A stretch of 64,000 nt of DNA from the NCBI GenBank assembly GCA_025175895.1, contig CM045998.1, positions 12,385,153 through 12,449,152 of the forward strand, read 5' to 3'. The notes under the pieces are model-generated. The model was not told the DNA's origin and ran no database searches. It saw only the letters and a list, made by a program, of their open reading frames with translations. The position numbers and the translations under genes were made by a program. The DNA comes from Wurfbainia villosa (Eukaryota > Streptophyta > Magnoliopsida > Zingiberales > Zingiberaceae). Below are positions 1-10,185 of this stretch, in pieces; within the stretch, counting starts at the first letter, position 1, and each line of letters opens with the position of its first letter.

Positions 1-968
1 TGATAAATCACCCAATAGAAAAAGATGCAAAACTTGCTTGTTATGTAACAATTATGCTGAATCATATCTTCGGAATTAATTTAAATCCATAAGAGCGATG
101 CAAAGGAGTACATGAACCTAATTTTGAATGAAAATATTATTATAGAATTTGAAGACACGGCAAACTTGGAATAATGTCCAATAATAAATTGGTATAAAGG
201 ACTACACGGATCGAATTTTGAAGTTGTGTATCACGCTGATTTAAAACAAATACAATGATTGAGTCTTTGCTCGGCAACAACACTATCATTACATTCATTA
301 TCTTCCAAATTAAGTCAACTCTTTTTACTATTTAATTTAATATTATCGGCAAACTTCTGATAAAATACGATTAAAACATACAACACCTCTAACCCTAAAT
401 TCATTGCTAATTCCACGCTTAATTATAAGATGAGAAGTCGAACAGAGAATTATGCGTTCAGAATCCCACAATTCTGATTCGACTCGACGATCCATTGCTT
501 AACGACTTCGACTCACTCGAGTCGCTAAATCCAGGCCGACCGAGCCAGAGCACGCCTCTTTCAGCAGCGTAATGACGTCATTTCAGCGTAACCGTAACGT
601 CAGCCAGAGTCGGTGCTCAGCGCTGGAGGCACTCGAACGTGCCGAAACAACGGCGCGGAGTCAAAACTTGGACTTTTGAGATTTGAACCAGAAAACATCC
701 CAATTAATTAGGCCTGTCTGCTCCTGCACCATCAGCAACGGATGTGGCCGGTAGTTTGCGGGTCCATGCGTCCCTCTCGCTTTTTTTTTGTGTTTTTTTT
801 AGACTGGGCGAGTTGGCGTCGCTTCAGTGCGGTCAAACAATTTGATTTGCTTAAACGTAACGTACGACCACGTTTTGGTAAAAAAGAAAAAACAGTACAC
901 AGCAATTTTTTTTTTTAGGGAAAAAAAAAATGGAAAGTGAAGAGGAGGTAAACGGCATGTGACGGCCG
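1..968. other. Intergenic DNA, 3' side of the VQ gene
   Basis: No coding region is supported here. The first 450 bases are AT-rich; about 530-760 is more GC-rich and holds a TGACGTCA palindrome (573-580). Poly-T/poly-A runs at about 781-800 and 907-930 lie just beyond the stop codon of the minus-strand VQ gene and probably fall in or near its 3' UTR. Short open frames over the poly-A/T runs are composition artefacts. Confidence 0.6.
573..580. promoter_or_regulatory. TGACGTCA palindrome (bZIP/TGA-type site) 1
   Basis: Perfect 8 bp palindrome TGACGTCA, the consensus for TGA/CREB-type bZIP factors, about 390 bp beyond the VQ stop codon. It is the first of four in the opening 4 kb. Confidence 0.4.
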
Positions 969-1580
969 TTACATGACTCCCCACGACTCGAGAGTGGGGA
1001 AGGCCGGTAACAACGCGTCGCCGTCAAAAACGGGGGGTTCCGGCGATGCATCACCGTTGGCCAGCAAAAGCGCCGACGTGTCGAGCGTGGGCAGAAAGGC
1101 TTGCTGCGGGGCGGCGCGGGGGCACGGCGCGGGACGGAACGGCTCCGGCTTCACCAACGGCCCGACGTCCGGAGGCAGATCCCCGACCATCTGGATGCCT
1201 GTGACGCGCTGCACCATCTCCCGGAAGTTGGCCGGGTCGGTGCTGATGTAGGTGGTGGGCGAACGCTTGGACGCGCGCGACTTGCGCTTGGCGACCCGGG
1301 CGGCGGAGGCGGGGCCGAGCGGGGTCCGCGGGAGGAGGGGCGCCGCGGAGGGGGCCAGGTGGTGCTGGTGTTGATGGAGGAGAAAGGGGGAGGAGAAGGA
1401 AGAGGTGGCGGCGGAGGGCGAGGCAGAGGCGGGGGTGGCGGCGCCCGAAGAGGAGGTGTCCGAGAGTGAGATCTGGAGGGCGCGGGTGAGCGCCTCGTTG
1501 TCGCGGACGAAGGCCTCCCTCAACCACGCCGGCTCCGAGCTGAACGCCCACGAATCGAGCACCGAGCAGTTCTCCGCCAT
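969..1580 (-). CDS. VQ motif-containing protein, CaMBP25/VQ15-like
   Basis: Single-exon gene of 203 codons. The VQ core FREMVQRVTG (F119, V123, Q124, T127, G128) fits FxxxVQxxTG. It is preceded by a basic stretch, AKRKSRASKR (about 97-106), that looks like a nuclear signal, and by SPTTYISTDPAN, which resembles the VQ15/CaMBP25 subgroup. The N-terminus has two spaced tryptophans and the run RDNEALTRALQISLSD (residues 26-41), also like that subgroup. The middle is Ser/Ala/Pro/His-rich and probably disordered; the C-terminus is acidic and hydrophobic. Known role of the family: small nuclear proteins that bind WRKY factors through the VQ core, some also calmodulin, and tune defence and abiotic-stress transcription. 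The start is the first ATG of the frame and leaves the conserved N-terminal motif intact. Plant VQ genes are often intronless, as here. Function is inferred from family only. Confidence 0.9.
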   Translation of the reverse strand: MAENCSVLDSWAFSSEPAWLREAFVRDNEALTRALQISLSDTSSSGAATPASASPSAATSSFSSPFLLHQHQHHLAPSAAPLLPRTPLGPASAARVAKRKSRASKRSPTTYISTDPANFREMVQRVTGIQMVGDLPPDVGPLVKPEPFRPAPCPRAAPQQAFLPTLDTSALLLANGDASPEPPVFDGDALLPAFPTLESWGVM

Positions 1581-1677
1581 GACCGACGATCAAACCTTCT
1601 TTCTTCTCTCCGCCCTCTCTCACAGAGCATTCGATCGAAGGGAAGCGAGGGATTTGCTGTGCGAGTGGACGCGGTGG

Positions 1678-1822
1678 ACTTTAATAAGCGCGTCCAACCG
1701 GCCACGTGTAGTTCCTCCGGCTTCTGGTATCGGTATAACGGCGGACCAGCGCCGTAGCGGTCAGTTTTTTTTTTTTTTAAACTTAAAAATGTGAGGGATG
1801 TGGATATGACGTTGACCGTCAA
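1678..1822 (-). promoter_or_regulatory. Candidate promoter of the VQ gene: TATA-like box and facing W-boxes
   Basis: Reading the minus strand, a TATTAAAG-type TATA candidate lies at about 1680-1687, roughly 100 bases upstream of the VQ start codon. Further up, 1812-1822 holds TTGACC on the plus strand directly followed by GTCAA, so two W-box cores face each other. WRKY factors bind TTGAC[C/T]; many VQ genes are themselves WRKY targets. The sites are seen; their use is inferred. Confidence 0.45.
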
Positions 1823-2051
1823 AACGCGTAGTCGATGCGTGCCCATTGGCTGGCAGTCGCACCATATTACGATCCTGCCACCCATACTGCTGAAATCTTT
1901 TGGCCAGGGACTTTCATTTATTTACGTTTATGTCCACGGGTCGCCAATTGATATGGAATAGCATCCCGGAAGCGGAAGTGGTCGGTGTAATTCTGGCAAA
2001 AGGCAGTGGCGTTTTGGGTATCGAAGTAGAAAGGAGGTAGTGCGCCAGCAA

Positions 2052-2059
2052 TGACGTCA
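2052..2059. promoter_or_regulatory. TGACGTCA palindrome 2
   Basis: Second TGACGTCA, 472 bp upstream of the VQ start codon and so within plausible promoter range. A G-box core CACGTG lies about 55 bp further on, near 2112. Together they could form a bZIP-responsive module; this is inference from motifs. Confidence 0.4.
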
Positions 2060-3441
2060 TAGTGCGGAGAGGAAAAGGAGACAGGAGAGGAGCGGCCGTC
2101 GTGGGCGTGGGCCACGTGCCAGTGGGGGCCAAGCTGAGTAGGACCATGATTTGTCACTTGTCGCCTATACGGATTCAGGCGACTCGGCAATTTAATTATT
2201 TATCATGCCGTTAAGTGCAAATTTATAAATAAAAATATTCTTTTGCTTAGAAGATTATTTATTTATCATGATTTATTTTTTCGTATGAAAACTGTGAAAT
2301 TAATTAATAAAGCATTTAGAATGATTTTATTCATTTTTTTTAATTGGATAGTAAGACTTTGAACGAAATTTAAAAATTAATCTCTTTTAGCGTTAAAATT
2401 CTTTTAAGCCGAGGGTCTCAATAGCTCTCCTTCAAAGTTGACTCTGATCTTTGACTACAATGATTCATTACTAGTCTTAGAAATTGAAAGAGGTACTCGA
2501 CCAACTGATAGTTCTAGAAATTAAGGGAGGTGCTTGATTGAGTGAGTGCTCTAGGAAATATTTCTATAAGACATGATTATAGAAATTAGATTTGTAAATA
2601 CAGAGTACAACAATTTATCATATCTCCTCATTAAGTATATATATATAAAAAAATACAACATTATACATGATATATTACAATTGTATATATATTATGTACC
2701 AATGCACTAAATTCTTTTAAAAAAATTGTGGGATATATATAATTTTATTGTTATGCTCTCTCCCTCTTAATTAAATTATTCACATCTTTTTCATAGTAAA
2801 TTTAATTTGTGTTGGTGAATTGAAAAGGTTGCCTCAAACTAGCTATTGGAAGGGTGAATCTACCTTTGGATGCTATAAACTTTTATTTTATTTTTATTTT
2901 TTTTATCATTATCAATTGCATTTGTGGTCGACGAGATTGCCAAAGGTTTACTTAGTGTATGTCAGGCCACTACATTTACTTTTCCAACGTCACTGCTCGG
3001 TAAAGGCCAACATTAAATTTACAGTAGGATTGTGTAGCAATTGGCCCTCGAATTCTTTCACGTCAATGATTTTGACATATTCCATTTTTTTATTTTATTT
3101 TTCGTCGACAACGATATGCTTCAGCAATTTCAATATATATTATAAGTCTTTGTGCATACGCACTAGAGCATTATCTGTCGCATATAATTTATTGGCCCTA
3201 ATGCCATAATTAATTATATTAAATATAAAGGAACCTATTGAAATACATGACAGCGACATATTTATTGTATGCGGATCGAGTTTCAACTCCACGTTATATA
3301 TATATAATCTTTTATATAATTTATCCGTAAATATTTTTATTATTTATCGTACAATGAACTAGAATATATATATATATATAACAATATAATTTAATTCAAT
3401 TCTAAAATGATTAAACGTATTAATAATAGTAGATATCACGA

Positions 3442-3447
<6 letters not shown>

Positions 3448-3473
<26 letters not shown>
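3448..3473. repeat. (AT)n microsatellite
   Basis: Uninterrupted AT/TA run of about 26 bp. Confidence 0.85.
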
Positions 3474-3692
3474 CTTTAGCTCAATTCTTATATTCTAAGA
3501 GATCGAATGATTTGATATAATAAATAAATACGACGGTTATTGAGCCCATTTGCTTGCACCGGATTTGGGCGTTTAACCGGCCGAAACCGATCATCGCCGG
3601 ATCATGAAGCTCACGCGCCGATCGCGTCGATCGGCCGACGACGGCATGGGACGGACGGCGGCGGCGACAAGGATGGTCGCTTCTCGGCGTCA

Positions 3693-3700
3693 TGACGTCA
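3693..3700. promoter_or_regulatory. TGACGTCA palindrome 3
   Basis: Core of a perfect 12 bp palindrome CATGACGTCATG, just before a long AT microsatellite. Confidence 0.3.
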
Positions 3701-3712
3701 TGGACGATTGAG

Positions 3713-3715
<3 letters not shown>

Positions 3716-3753
<38 letters not shown>
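3716..3753. repeat. (AT)n microsatellite, longest in the window
   Basis: Perfect AT dinucleotide run of about 38 bp; likely length-polymorphic. Confidence 0.9.
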
Positions 3754-3757
<4 letters not shown>

Positions 3758-3862
3758 TAAGAATTATATTATAATATTCATTCGATTGGATGATATATAG
3801 TAAAATTATTCATGGATATTCACGATGTTCACGTATGTATATATATATATACATAGTGATTG

Positions 3863-3870
3863 TGACGTCA
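3863..3870. promoter_or_regulatory. TGACGTCA palindrome 4
   Basis: Fourth TGACGTCA within 3.3 kb. A near match, TGACATCA, follows at about 3886. No gene is visible on this side, so a regulatory role is uncertain. Confidence 0.25.
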
Positions 3871-4808
3871 TAATTAGATAAGCAATGACATCAGTAAGTT
3901 CTAGAAACCAACGGCACGGCCGATCAGAACGAATAACAAAGTCCCAAATCGTAATTATTGCGCCCTTTGACTTCCGTAATTTCTTGCGGTCGCTTTTAAA
4001 TGCTTTTGTTCTTGTCAACTTAATTGCCATAAATATTTTAGCTCACAAGTCAAAATGACTCAAATTAGATCAAAATGAATCTTATTTGACGTTTAAGATT
4101 CGATCTGTTTCATTTTAGATTTTGAGAGAGAACAAAGGCAATTTATACTCGATCCTATTGGAGTTCTCGTTCAGAACTCCAAAAAAAAATTTTCACAGAA
4201 AAAATTTAATTTTTAAAATTTTCAATAGAAAATAAGATTTAATTTCTAAATTTTATCTAAGCCCTAAGTTAAAATTTTAAAATCTGAGCCGGTTCTGAAT
4301 TTATATTAACTAATAAGGCTTAGAATTCAAACTATATTTTTTAAAAAAAATTGAATCGAGCGTTCATTTCTCAAAACATGAGCAAGCAAAGTCTTGGCTG
4401 GTCCGCTGACAGTCTGCCATCTGTCTTGTGGATAACCAGGAGAGACTGAGTTGTTGACTTGGGGGAGGAAGAATCAATTTCGTTGACTGGATGGTGGAGA
4501 AGTGGGTCCAGTCACGTGCGGTTTGCAAGGGAGCACTGACTTGATGGTCAACCCCTTCTGTCACAGCACTCGGTCCAATCTTGGTGGGATTCAGGAGGAT
4601 TTACATGGTCAGTCATATCCCCAAGATATGGAATTTTCAAAACAGGACACCTATTTTACAAAATCATTAAATGAACATTTTAAAAATAATAATAATAATT
4701 GTCGACCAAAGAATCCCATTTAATGTTTCCCGGCCCATATTGTGCTCATGTGTCACGAGGAACACCTCTCTCTCATTAGCCAAGGAAGCTTTTTAATTAT
4801 CGAATTAA

Positions 4809-5147
4809 GAGCATCTCCAATGATGAAAATTATTAGAGAGTTTCTTTGTGAACTCCATCATACTACATCAATGTTATATCAAAAGAAAAAAATCTCATTC
4901 ATCTCTCCATTATAAAAATTTTTTCCAACAACTCTTATAGGTCACACCATTTATCTATATTTTACATTATATATACTTATTATAAATAAAAAAAAATTAT
5001 TAAAAAAAACAGAAAGAGCGGCTCCCCAATTGAGGAGTCGCTCCAGCTCTTAGTTGGGGACTGCTCCCTCCCACAATGGAAGGGAGCGGTCCCCAACTGC
5101 CAACTCATCAGTGGGATCTCCAAAAGGAACTTTCGCTAGGGATGCCC
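4809..5147. mobile_element. Tourist-like MITE or left end of a PIF/Harbinger element
   Basis: Starts GAGCATCTCC right after TAA and ends GGGATGCCC right before TAA. The ends form an imperfect terminal inverted repeat (GAGCATCTCC / GGGCATCCCT) with 3 bp TAA flanks, as expected for PIF/Harbinger or Tourist insertions. The right half is GC-rich and self-complementary around 5020-5100. Alternatively this is only the left end of a 2.6 kb element: 4840-4934 recurs inverted at 7301-7395, with a transposase remnant between. Confidence 0.55.
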
Positions 5148-5899
5148 TAAGCAGTTAGCATGACCGTTAAAAATATCCCAATAAATAAAAGTTAATCTCT
5201 AAAAATTATAAAAAATTTCGAGATGTCTATCCTTCTGTCGTGTTATCTCTTGATAGGGCAAAAATATCCATCATAATTTGCCTTCCTTCATTTAGCATGG
5301 GATCGATGATGAAAGATGTCTGAGATGACGACCTCCCTCAAATTTTAAGTGATAATTATCAAAATTTTATTTATTTTTTTTAATTAACACTATTATATTT
5401 TAGTACGACGGTATCTCCAATATAAAATCATGAATTCATATTTGCTAGAATAAACACATTGTCTTTTGTGCTAAGAAAATTTTTTAATCAATTAGGGAGA
5501 GGATCCTCACCTTTTTTTAATAAAATAATTTTATTTTTTTGTAAAATAAAATTAATTAAAATTGAATAGATCCGTTGTTCAACGTTGAATCATGGCTAAT
5601 TTTTTATTTTTATTTAAAAAAATTTATCTATATATACAAGTAAGAAAATTATATAGATATGATCTTTTCATTCTACAAATTTCTATTTTACAAATATTAT
5701 TTTTCCAATCGCACTTATATCTTCATTTATTCCAAATGTCTGAAAATCAAGATCGATCTAACAAATTGATGATCCATAAATTCTGAATAAATAAATTAAT
5801 GAAAGATGCGAAGGATATAGATGAACAAATAATGCTCCGGTTATATGAGTAGTGACGAATGATATATTAAAGAGCTCAAAGTTCTTCGAGCAGAATACA

Positions 5900-6965
5900 A
5901 AAGAAGAGGTATTTGAATCGGAATCGAGAAGTTGGATGCGCTTGCCTTTTCAATGATTACTTTTCTGATGAGCCGATAAATCTTGATGATATATTTTGAC
6001 ATCGATTTTGGATGCAAAAAGAGTTATTCCTTTATATAGTCGATACTTTGAAAATTCATTTTGGATATTTTCAATAGAGGGTCGATGCCATGGGAAAAAA
6101 AGGTTTGTCGCCACTTTAGAAATGCACGACGACTATTCGTCAATTAGCATATAGAGTCTCTGCCGATTATTACGATAAGTAGATACGAGTTGCTGAAACA
6201 ACTATTATTGAATGCTTGTTTAACTTCTGCCGATGTGTGATTCAAGTGTCTGGGTCTCAATATTTTGGTAGACATAATGTTGCTGACATCCAATGCTTGC
6301 TATCAATGCATGAGCAGAGTCATAACTTTCTTGGCATGTTAGATAATCTTGATTGTATGCATTGACAATAGAAAAATTATCCTGTCACTTGGAAAGACCA
6401 GTTTACTCAAGGAGATCATGGGTCCCGACAATTGTGCTTGAAGCAGTCGCATCTGCAGACTTGTGGATTTGGCATGTCTTTTTTGGAATTCCAGGGTCAC
6501 GTAATGATATCAACGTGCTTAACGAATCATGTTTATTCAATGTCTTAGAAGGAAATGTATTAGAAATTAATTTTATAGTCAACAATACATAATACACAGA
6601 AGGATACTATCTAACTAAAAGGATTCATCTAGAATGGGCTACTTTCATCAAGAGCTTTCTGTGTCCTCAGAATCTCAAGGGAAAGATGTTTAAGGAACGA
6701 CAAGAGGCTACAAAAAAGGATGTCGAATGGACATTTGGGGTGCTTCAATCTCGATGGACAATGATCAGAGGTCCAGGATGATTTTGGTACAAGGATAACT
6801 TAAAAAGGCATTATGTATACATACATTATTTTGTACAACATGATTATTGAGAATGAGGGGGATACGGTAGTCAATTGGTTGGATGAAGAAGGAGACTCTT
6901 CGTCACAAATATTTTAGGGCTCCACTTAAGAATTTCAAGAAATACCTCCAGAGAAATTGCAAGAT
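5900..6965 (+). pseudogene. PIF/Harbinger-type transposase (DDE_Tnp_4), broken
   Basis: Translated in shifting plus-strand frames, this stretch keeps the order of a Harbinger nuclease. A helical N-terminal part is followed by a tract near 6100-6300 resembling TAIRQLAYG..., IECL and the LDNLDCMH region. The best frame (about 6415-6570) has TIVLEAVASADLWIWH then GIPGSRNDINVLNES, the hallmark core around the second catalytic Asp. Further on come a DVEWTFGVLQSRW block near 6720-6765 and a C-terminal IIENEGDTV-like end near 6845. Several stop codons and frameshifts exclude a functional protein. Role in the family: cut-and-paste transposition with TWA target sites. No MYB-like ORF2 partner was seen. 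Confidence 0.8.
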
Positions 6966-7300
6966 ACGTAATCAATGGAGAAGAGGGGGGCGAGGGTGTG
7001 CGGAAGCACCCCCGTCCTCCAGGAGGTAAAGGTAGTCCTCTCCCCTGTTGGTCGTCGACCATTAGTCCTGTGCCTCTGTCAGTCGCTATCAAATTTCATT
7101 GAATACCCGTTCAAATTTCAATTTAGATTCATCACTGTGCATGATAATCATTTGCATCATCATCTTCAAACCAACTTAGTTGAGCATATCTAGATACGCT
7201 ACGATTGGAATCAGTGAAAAATAAGTTATTAATGGTGATATATTTAATTATCTTATATTATATTAAATGAATATTTTATAAAAAAGAATGGGATCATAAA

Positions 7301-7395
7301 GAAGTTGTTGAGAAATTTTTTATTATAGTAGAGAGATAAATAATTTTTTTTTCTTTTGACATGATATAGTGGAATCACAAAGGAGCTCTCCAACT
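7301..7395 (-). repeat. Inverted copy of 4840-4934 (subterminal repeat of the Harbinger element)
   Basis: Read on the minus strand this matches 4840-4934 over about 95 bp, including the poly-A/AAAGAAAAAAA core, with modest divergence. The two copies face each other across the transposase remnant, as left and right ends of one element would. The outermost right terminus is no longer clear. Confidence 0.55.
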
Positions 7396-7848
7396 CTCAG
7401 AACACTTTTATATGCTTGTCTACATGCGCACCTAAATAGATTTATACAATAATTCAAAATTATCTCATGCTTTACAAATTAAAAATAAAAATAAAAAACA
7501 TGTAATTTTAAAAATGAAAGAGAGCAAAATATATAAATTTTTACACACAATTTTATAAATTAAAGATATTAAAAATATATAGAGAGAGAAACAATCCTCT
7601 ATACAATTCATTCGTGAACACCTTTATTATTCATCATCCGATCGGGTGAGCACTATAGCTCAATCCTTGAACTCTAGAAGATTTGACGATGATATATATA
7701 TATCTATTTTGGTTAAAATATTTAATGATCATATACTAAAAAAATAAAGTCAAATATAATAGAATTATGATGAATTTTTTTAATCTATTTTAATAAATTT
7801 ACTCTTAATAGTAATTCATCGACGTTACTGACGTAGACAAGGTAACAG

Positions 7849-7944
7849 AATGAGTGCTAATCCTTCTACAAGCATCGTTAGGAGAGAGAGGAGAAGAGAT
7901 AATTGAAGAAGGAAAGGAGAACTTCACAAATAGAGAGGTTCCAC
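7849..7944. repeat. Dispersed repeat, copy 1 (partner at 10090-10185)
   Basis: About 95 bp starting GAATGAGTG and ending GAGAGGTTCCAC, repeated in the same orientation 2.2 kb downstream. The partner adjoins a Gypsy gag remnant, so both are probably 5' gag/leader pieces of the same Gypsy family on the minus strand. Confidence 0.6.
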
Positions 7945-8394
7945 CTCTAGATCACACGAAACCAAAGTAAACTTTTGATGCACTCATCTCGAGCACCCCT
8001 CAATGGCAACCCCATAGTAGTATAAAGAAAGATAAATCACGAGGTCAGTTTATAGTCGACTACAAAAAAAAGTGAGAGGAGTTATCCTCGTGGGCATGCG
8101 TCAATTAAAAAAATGATCCTTGCTCATTTAATATAAATTTTACTACTAATGACCATCGCAGTGTGCCTGTTGGGACAACAAATCATATAAATATCTTTAA
8201 AATTCATTGCTCAAAGACTTTAGACAAGGCAAACAAAAGCTACCAAAGTATTACCTTCCCTGGATCCACAATCATTCCCACTTACCATGTTCATTTTTCC
8301 CATAACTAGATTCTACTTAAGCTCATATTTAAAACTAATGCGAGAAATTTGTTAGTGTTTATGTATGTATCTTTCACAAAAGGGTAAAAAAAGG

Positions 8395-8620
8395 CACGTG
8401 GGGATCCATACCTGAATCAAGCTTTAATCTTGCCTAGTTTCAATCCTGAATGAAGCACAGGGCCATGGAGGCTCTGATATTCTTGTTGATGGTTTCAATG
8501 GTCTTTGGTCATGGCTTGGGAGAAGACAATTCCTCATCATAAGATATGAACGACTTGAACTGAGGGATTCCCCTGCATCAGGTGCCCGAGTTGAAAAGAA
8601 TTCATCTTCAAATTCAGATT
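8395..8620 (+). repeat. Dispersed repeat of unknown origin, copy 1 (partner near 16800-16970)
   Basis: About 150 bp here are roughly 80% like 16825-16967. Both copies start near GAATGAAGCAC, contain a GGCCATGGAG start and share TTGGGAGAAGACAA. In each, a small frame beginning MEALIFLLMVSMV (8466) or METMMSLLVALII (16850) ends at the same TAA, and a second frame is open across both. I do not recognise a protein family. It may be an untranslated part of a retroelement. Confidence 0.5.
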
Positions 8621-8689
8621 GATTGTATTATCTGTGCACAGACTCCGACTCTCTTATTGGAATGTTAATACAATCTTGTTCCCACCTTG

Positions 8690-8907
8690 GTGTTCTCATC
8701 AAAAATAGTTTTCTAGTGAAGGCTTGAAAGGGGTGATCCACCTTAAGGGTTGTCACAAAGTAGGAGCGTCATCTCCGAACCACGTTAAACAACTTATGTT
8801 AGTGATTATTTTTCTTTGTCTTCCATTATTAGCTTTCGCTAATTATTTGTGTAGAAATCGAAAGAGGCTATCCACCCCCCTCTAGATATACAAAAGGTCT
8901 CCAACAA
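8690..8907 (+). mobile_element. Possible 3' part of an old Copia/Sirevirus LTR
   Basis: The order of motifs (gggttgtcacaaagtaggag, a TCTCCGAACCACG block, then CTATCCACCCCCCTCTAG and CCAACA) matches the U5 end of the two Sirevirus LTRs at 57616 and 60533. No primer-binding site follows, so it is a truncated remnant at best. Confidence 0.35.
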
Positions 8908-9254
8908 ACATATGTGTCCATTGATACATTCTAAACATATGTGAGATGTTAGAAATATGAGTTAAGTTCAATCTGCTTATATGATGCATCAAAATGAACT
9001 TAGAACTCATTAAATCATAAGGATAAATCATGAGAAAATCTAATGCACAAGTCATGTCAATCTAGCCCATAGATCATGATTGAAATTAGATTTTGAAAAA
9101 CATTTTAAGATCATGGTACTTATGATGAATAGAAAAAGAAACGAGATATTTTTGATCCACGGTTACCTCGCTTTCCTTATTTATCCCGGATAACTTGTAT
9201 GGTCTCGGATGATGTTCGGTCTTTAATTGTAACTTCTATATGGTGTCTTTGGAT

Positions 9255-10085
9255 ACTATATTTTCACAATTTCTTGTACACTTTGTCCGTAATGGTGCAG
9301 GTTGTGTGAAAGATGTTTGTCCTTAGCCAAACATCCTTTGCTTCCTCGTTTGGGGTGAGAAGGTTCTTGCGAACAATCAACGTCTCCAGACCATCTCCGT
9401 GTAGTACTTCGTCAATCTCGTCTTTGTCGGTAGCGGGATCTTCTACATCTTCTTCAACCAATAAGTTTTTTCCCTTCTGATTGGCGAATTTTTTGCACTC
9501 TATGGCTCTATGATCAGGTTTGCCATATTGAAAATATTTAAGAGTAGATTTAAGAAGAACTTGGGTTGCTGTTTGATTGCTCAGAATTTTGGGTTCTAGG
9601 CTTAGTTGCTTCTAAATCATCAATACACATTGATAAACCTATGAAACAGTCCAAAGAGAATGCAAACTAAAAATATCTTGAAAGGATTGTCTCTAACCTC
9701 CCAAATATCGGGCTATCCGTTGCTCCTCTGTCTCATATAAATCGTTGTGAACAATCAGTTGATAAAATTCCTCGATATACTCTTTGACCGAGAGGGTGCC
9801 CTATCTTAATGTATGTAAACGAAGAAATAAAGACTGAGAATATCCAAAAGAAAGAAATTGACCTTTCACCTCTTTTTTTTTCATCTTTTCCTAATCAATA
9901 ATTTTGGCCTTGCCCTGCTTTTCGCGTGTGCACCGTAATTGTTTCGACCAAGCAGATGCTCAACCCTTGAGCTTAATGGTGACCAACTTTACTTTTGCAC
10001 AATCGAGAACTTCTTTGAAGTCAAAAGTCCTCTTAACTTTGTTAAGCCAATCAATGAAATTTTTTGCGTATAATGTACCGCAAAA
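9255..10085 (-). pseudogene. Ty3/Gypsy gag-protease fragment
   Basis: On the minus strand, the 5' part (about 10060-9900) reads FIDWLNKVKRTFDFKEV and then VKLVTIKLKG, typical of a plant Retrotrans_gag domain. It continues through VKEYIEEFYQL (about 9750). A degenerate CCHC knuckle (GKPDHRAIEC, near 9500-9530) follows, with its first cysteines lost. The last part (9461-9264) includes VRKNLLTP and WLRTNIFHTTCT, the segment that precedes the retropepsin active site in Gypsy polyproteins. The catalytic part is missing and stops break gag. It is an old truncated element with no function. Confidence 0.75.
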
Positions 10086-10089
10086 TGCG

Positions 10090-10185
10090 GAATGAGTGTT
10101 AATCCTTACACGGGTGACGTTAGAAGAGAGCGGAGAAGGGTGAATCGAAGGAGGAAAGGGGACTTCGCAAACGGAGAGGTTCCAC
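10090..10185. repeat. Dispersed repeat, copy 2, cut by the foldback
   Basis: Direct repeat of 7849-7944. The match stops exactly at GGTTCCAC, where the foldback begins with TGTCACACCCC; copy 1 instead continues into other sequence. This marks a clean left insertion boundary. Confidence 0.6.

Larger units (their letters stand above)
2160..4808. other. AT-rich intergenic region upstream of the VQ gene
   Basis: No gene or intact mobile element is recognised. It contains AT microsatellites, a GC-rich island at about 3540-3710 and scattered poly-T tracts. Short open frames here lack similarity to anything I know and show no codon structure. Confidence 0.5.

Noticed and set aside
799..1054. Minus-strand frames with SLKKKIAVYCFFFF-type sequence
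   Set aside because: Created by the poly-A/T runs next to the VQ gene; no conserved feature.
1051..1623. 190-codon frame on the minus strand and plus-strand frames overlapping the VQ gene
   Set aside because: Alternative frames of a very GC-rich gene; Arg/Gly/Pro-rich composition is typical of such shadows.
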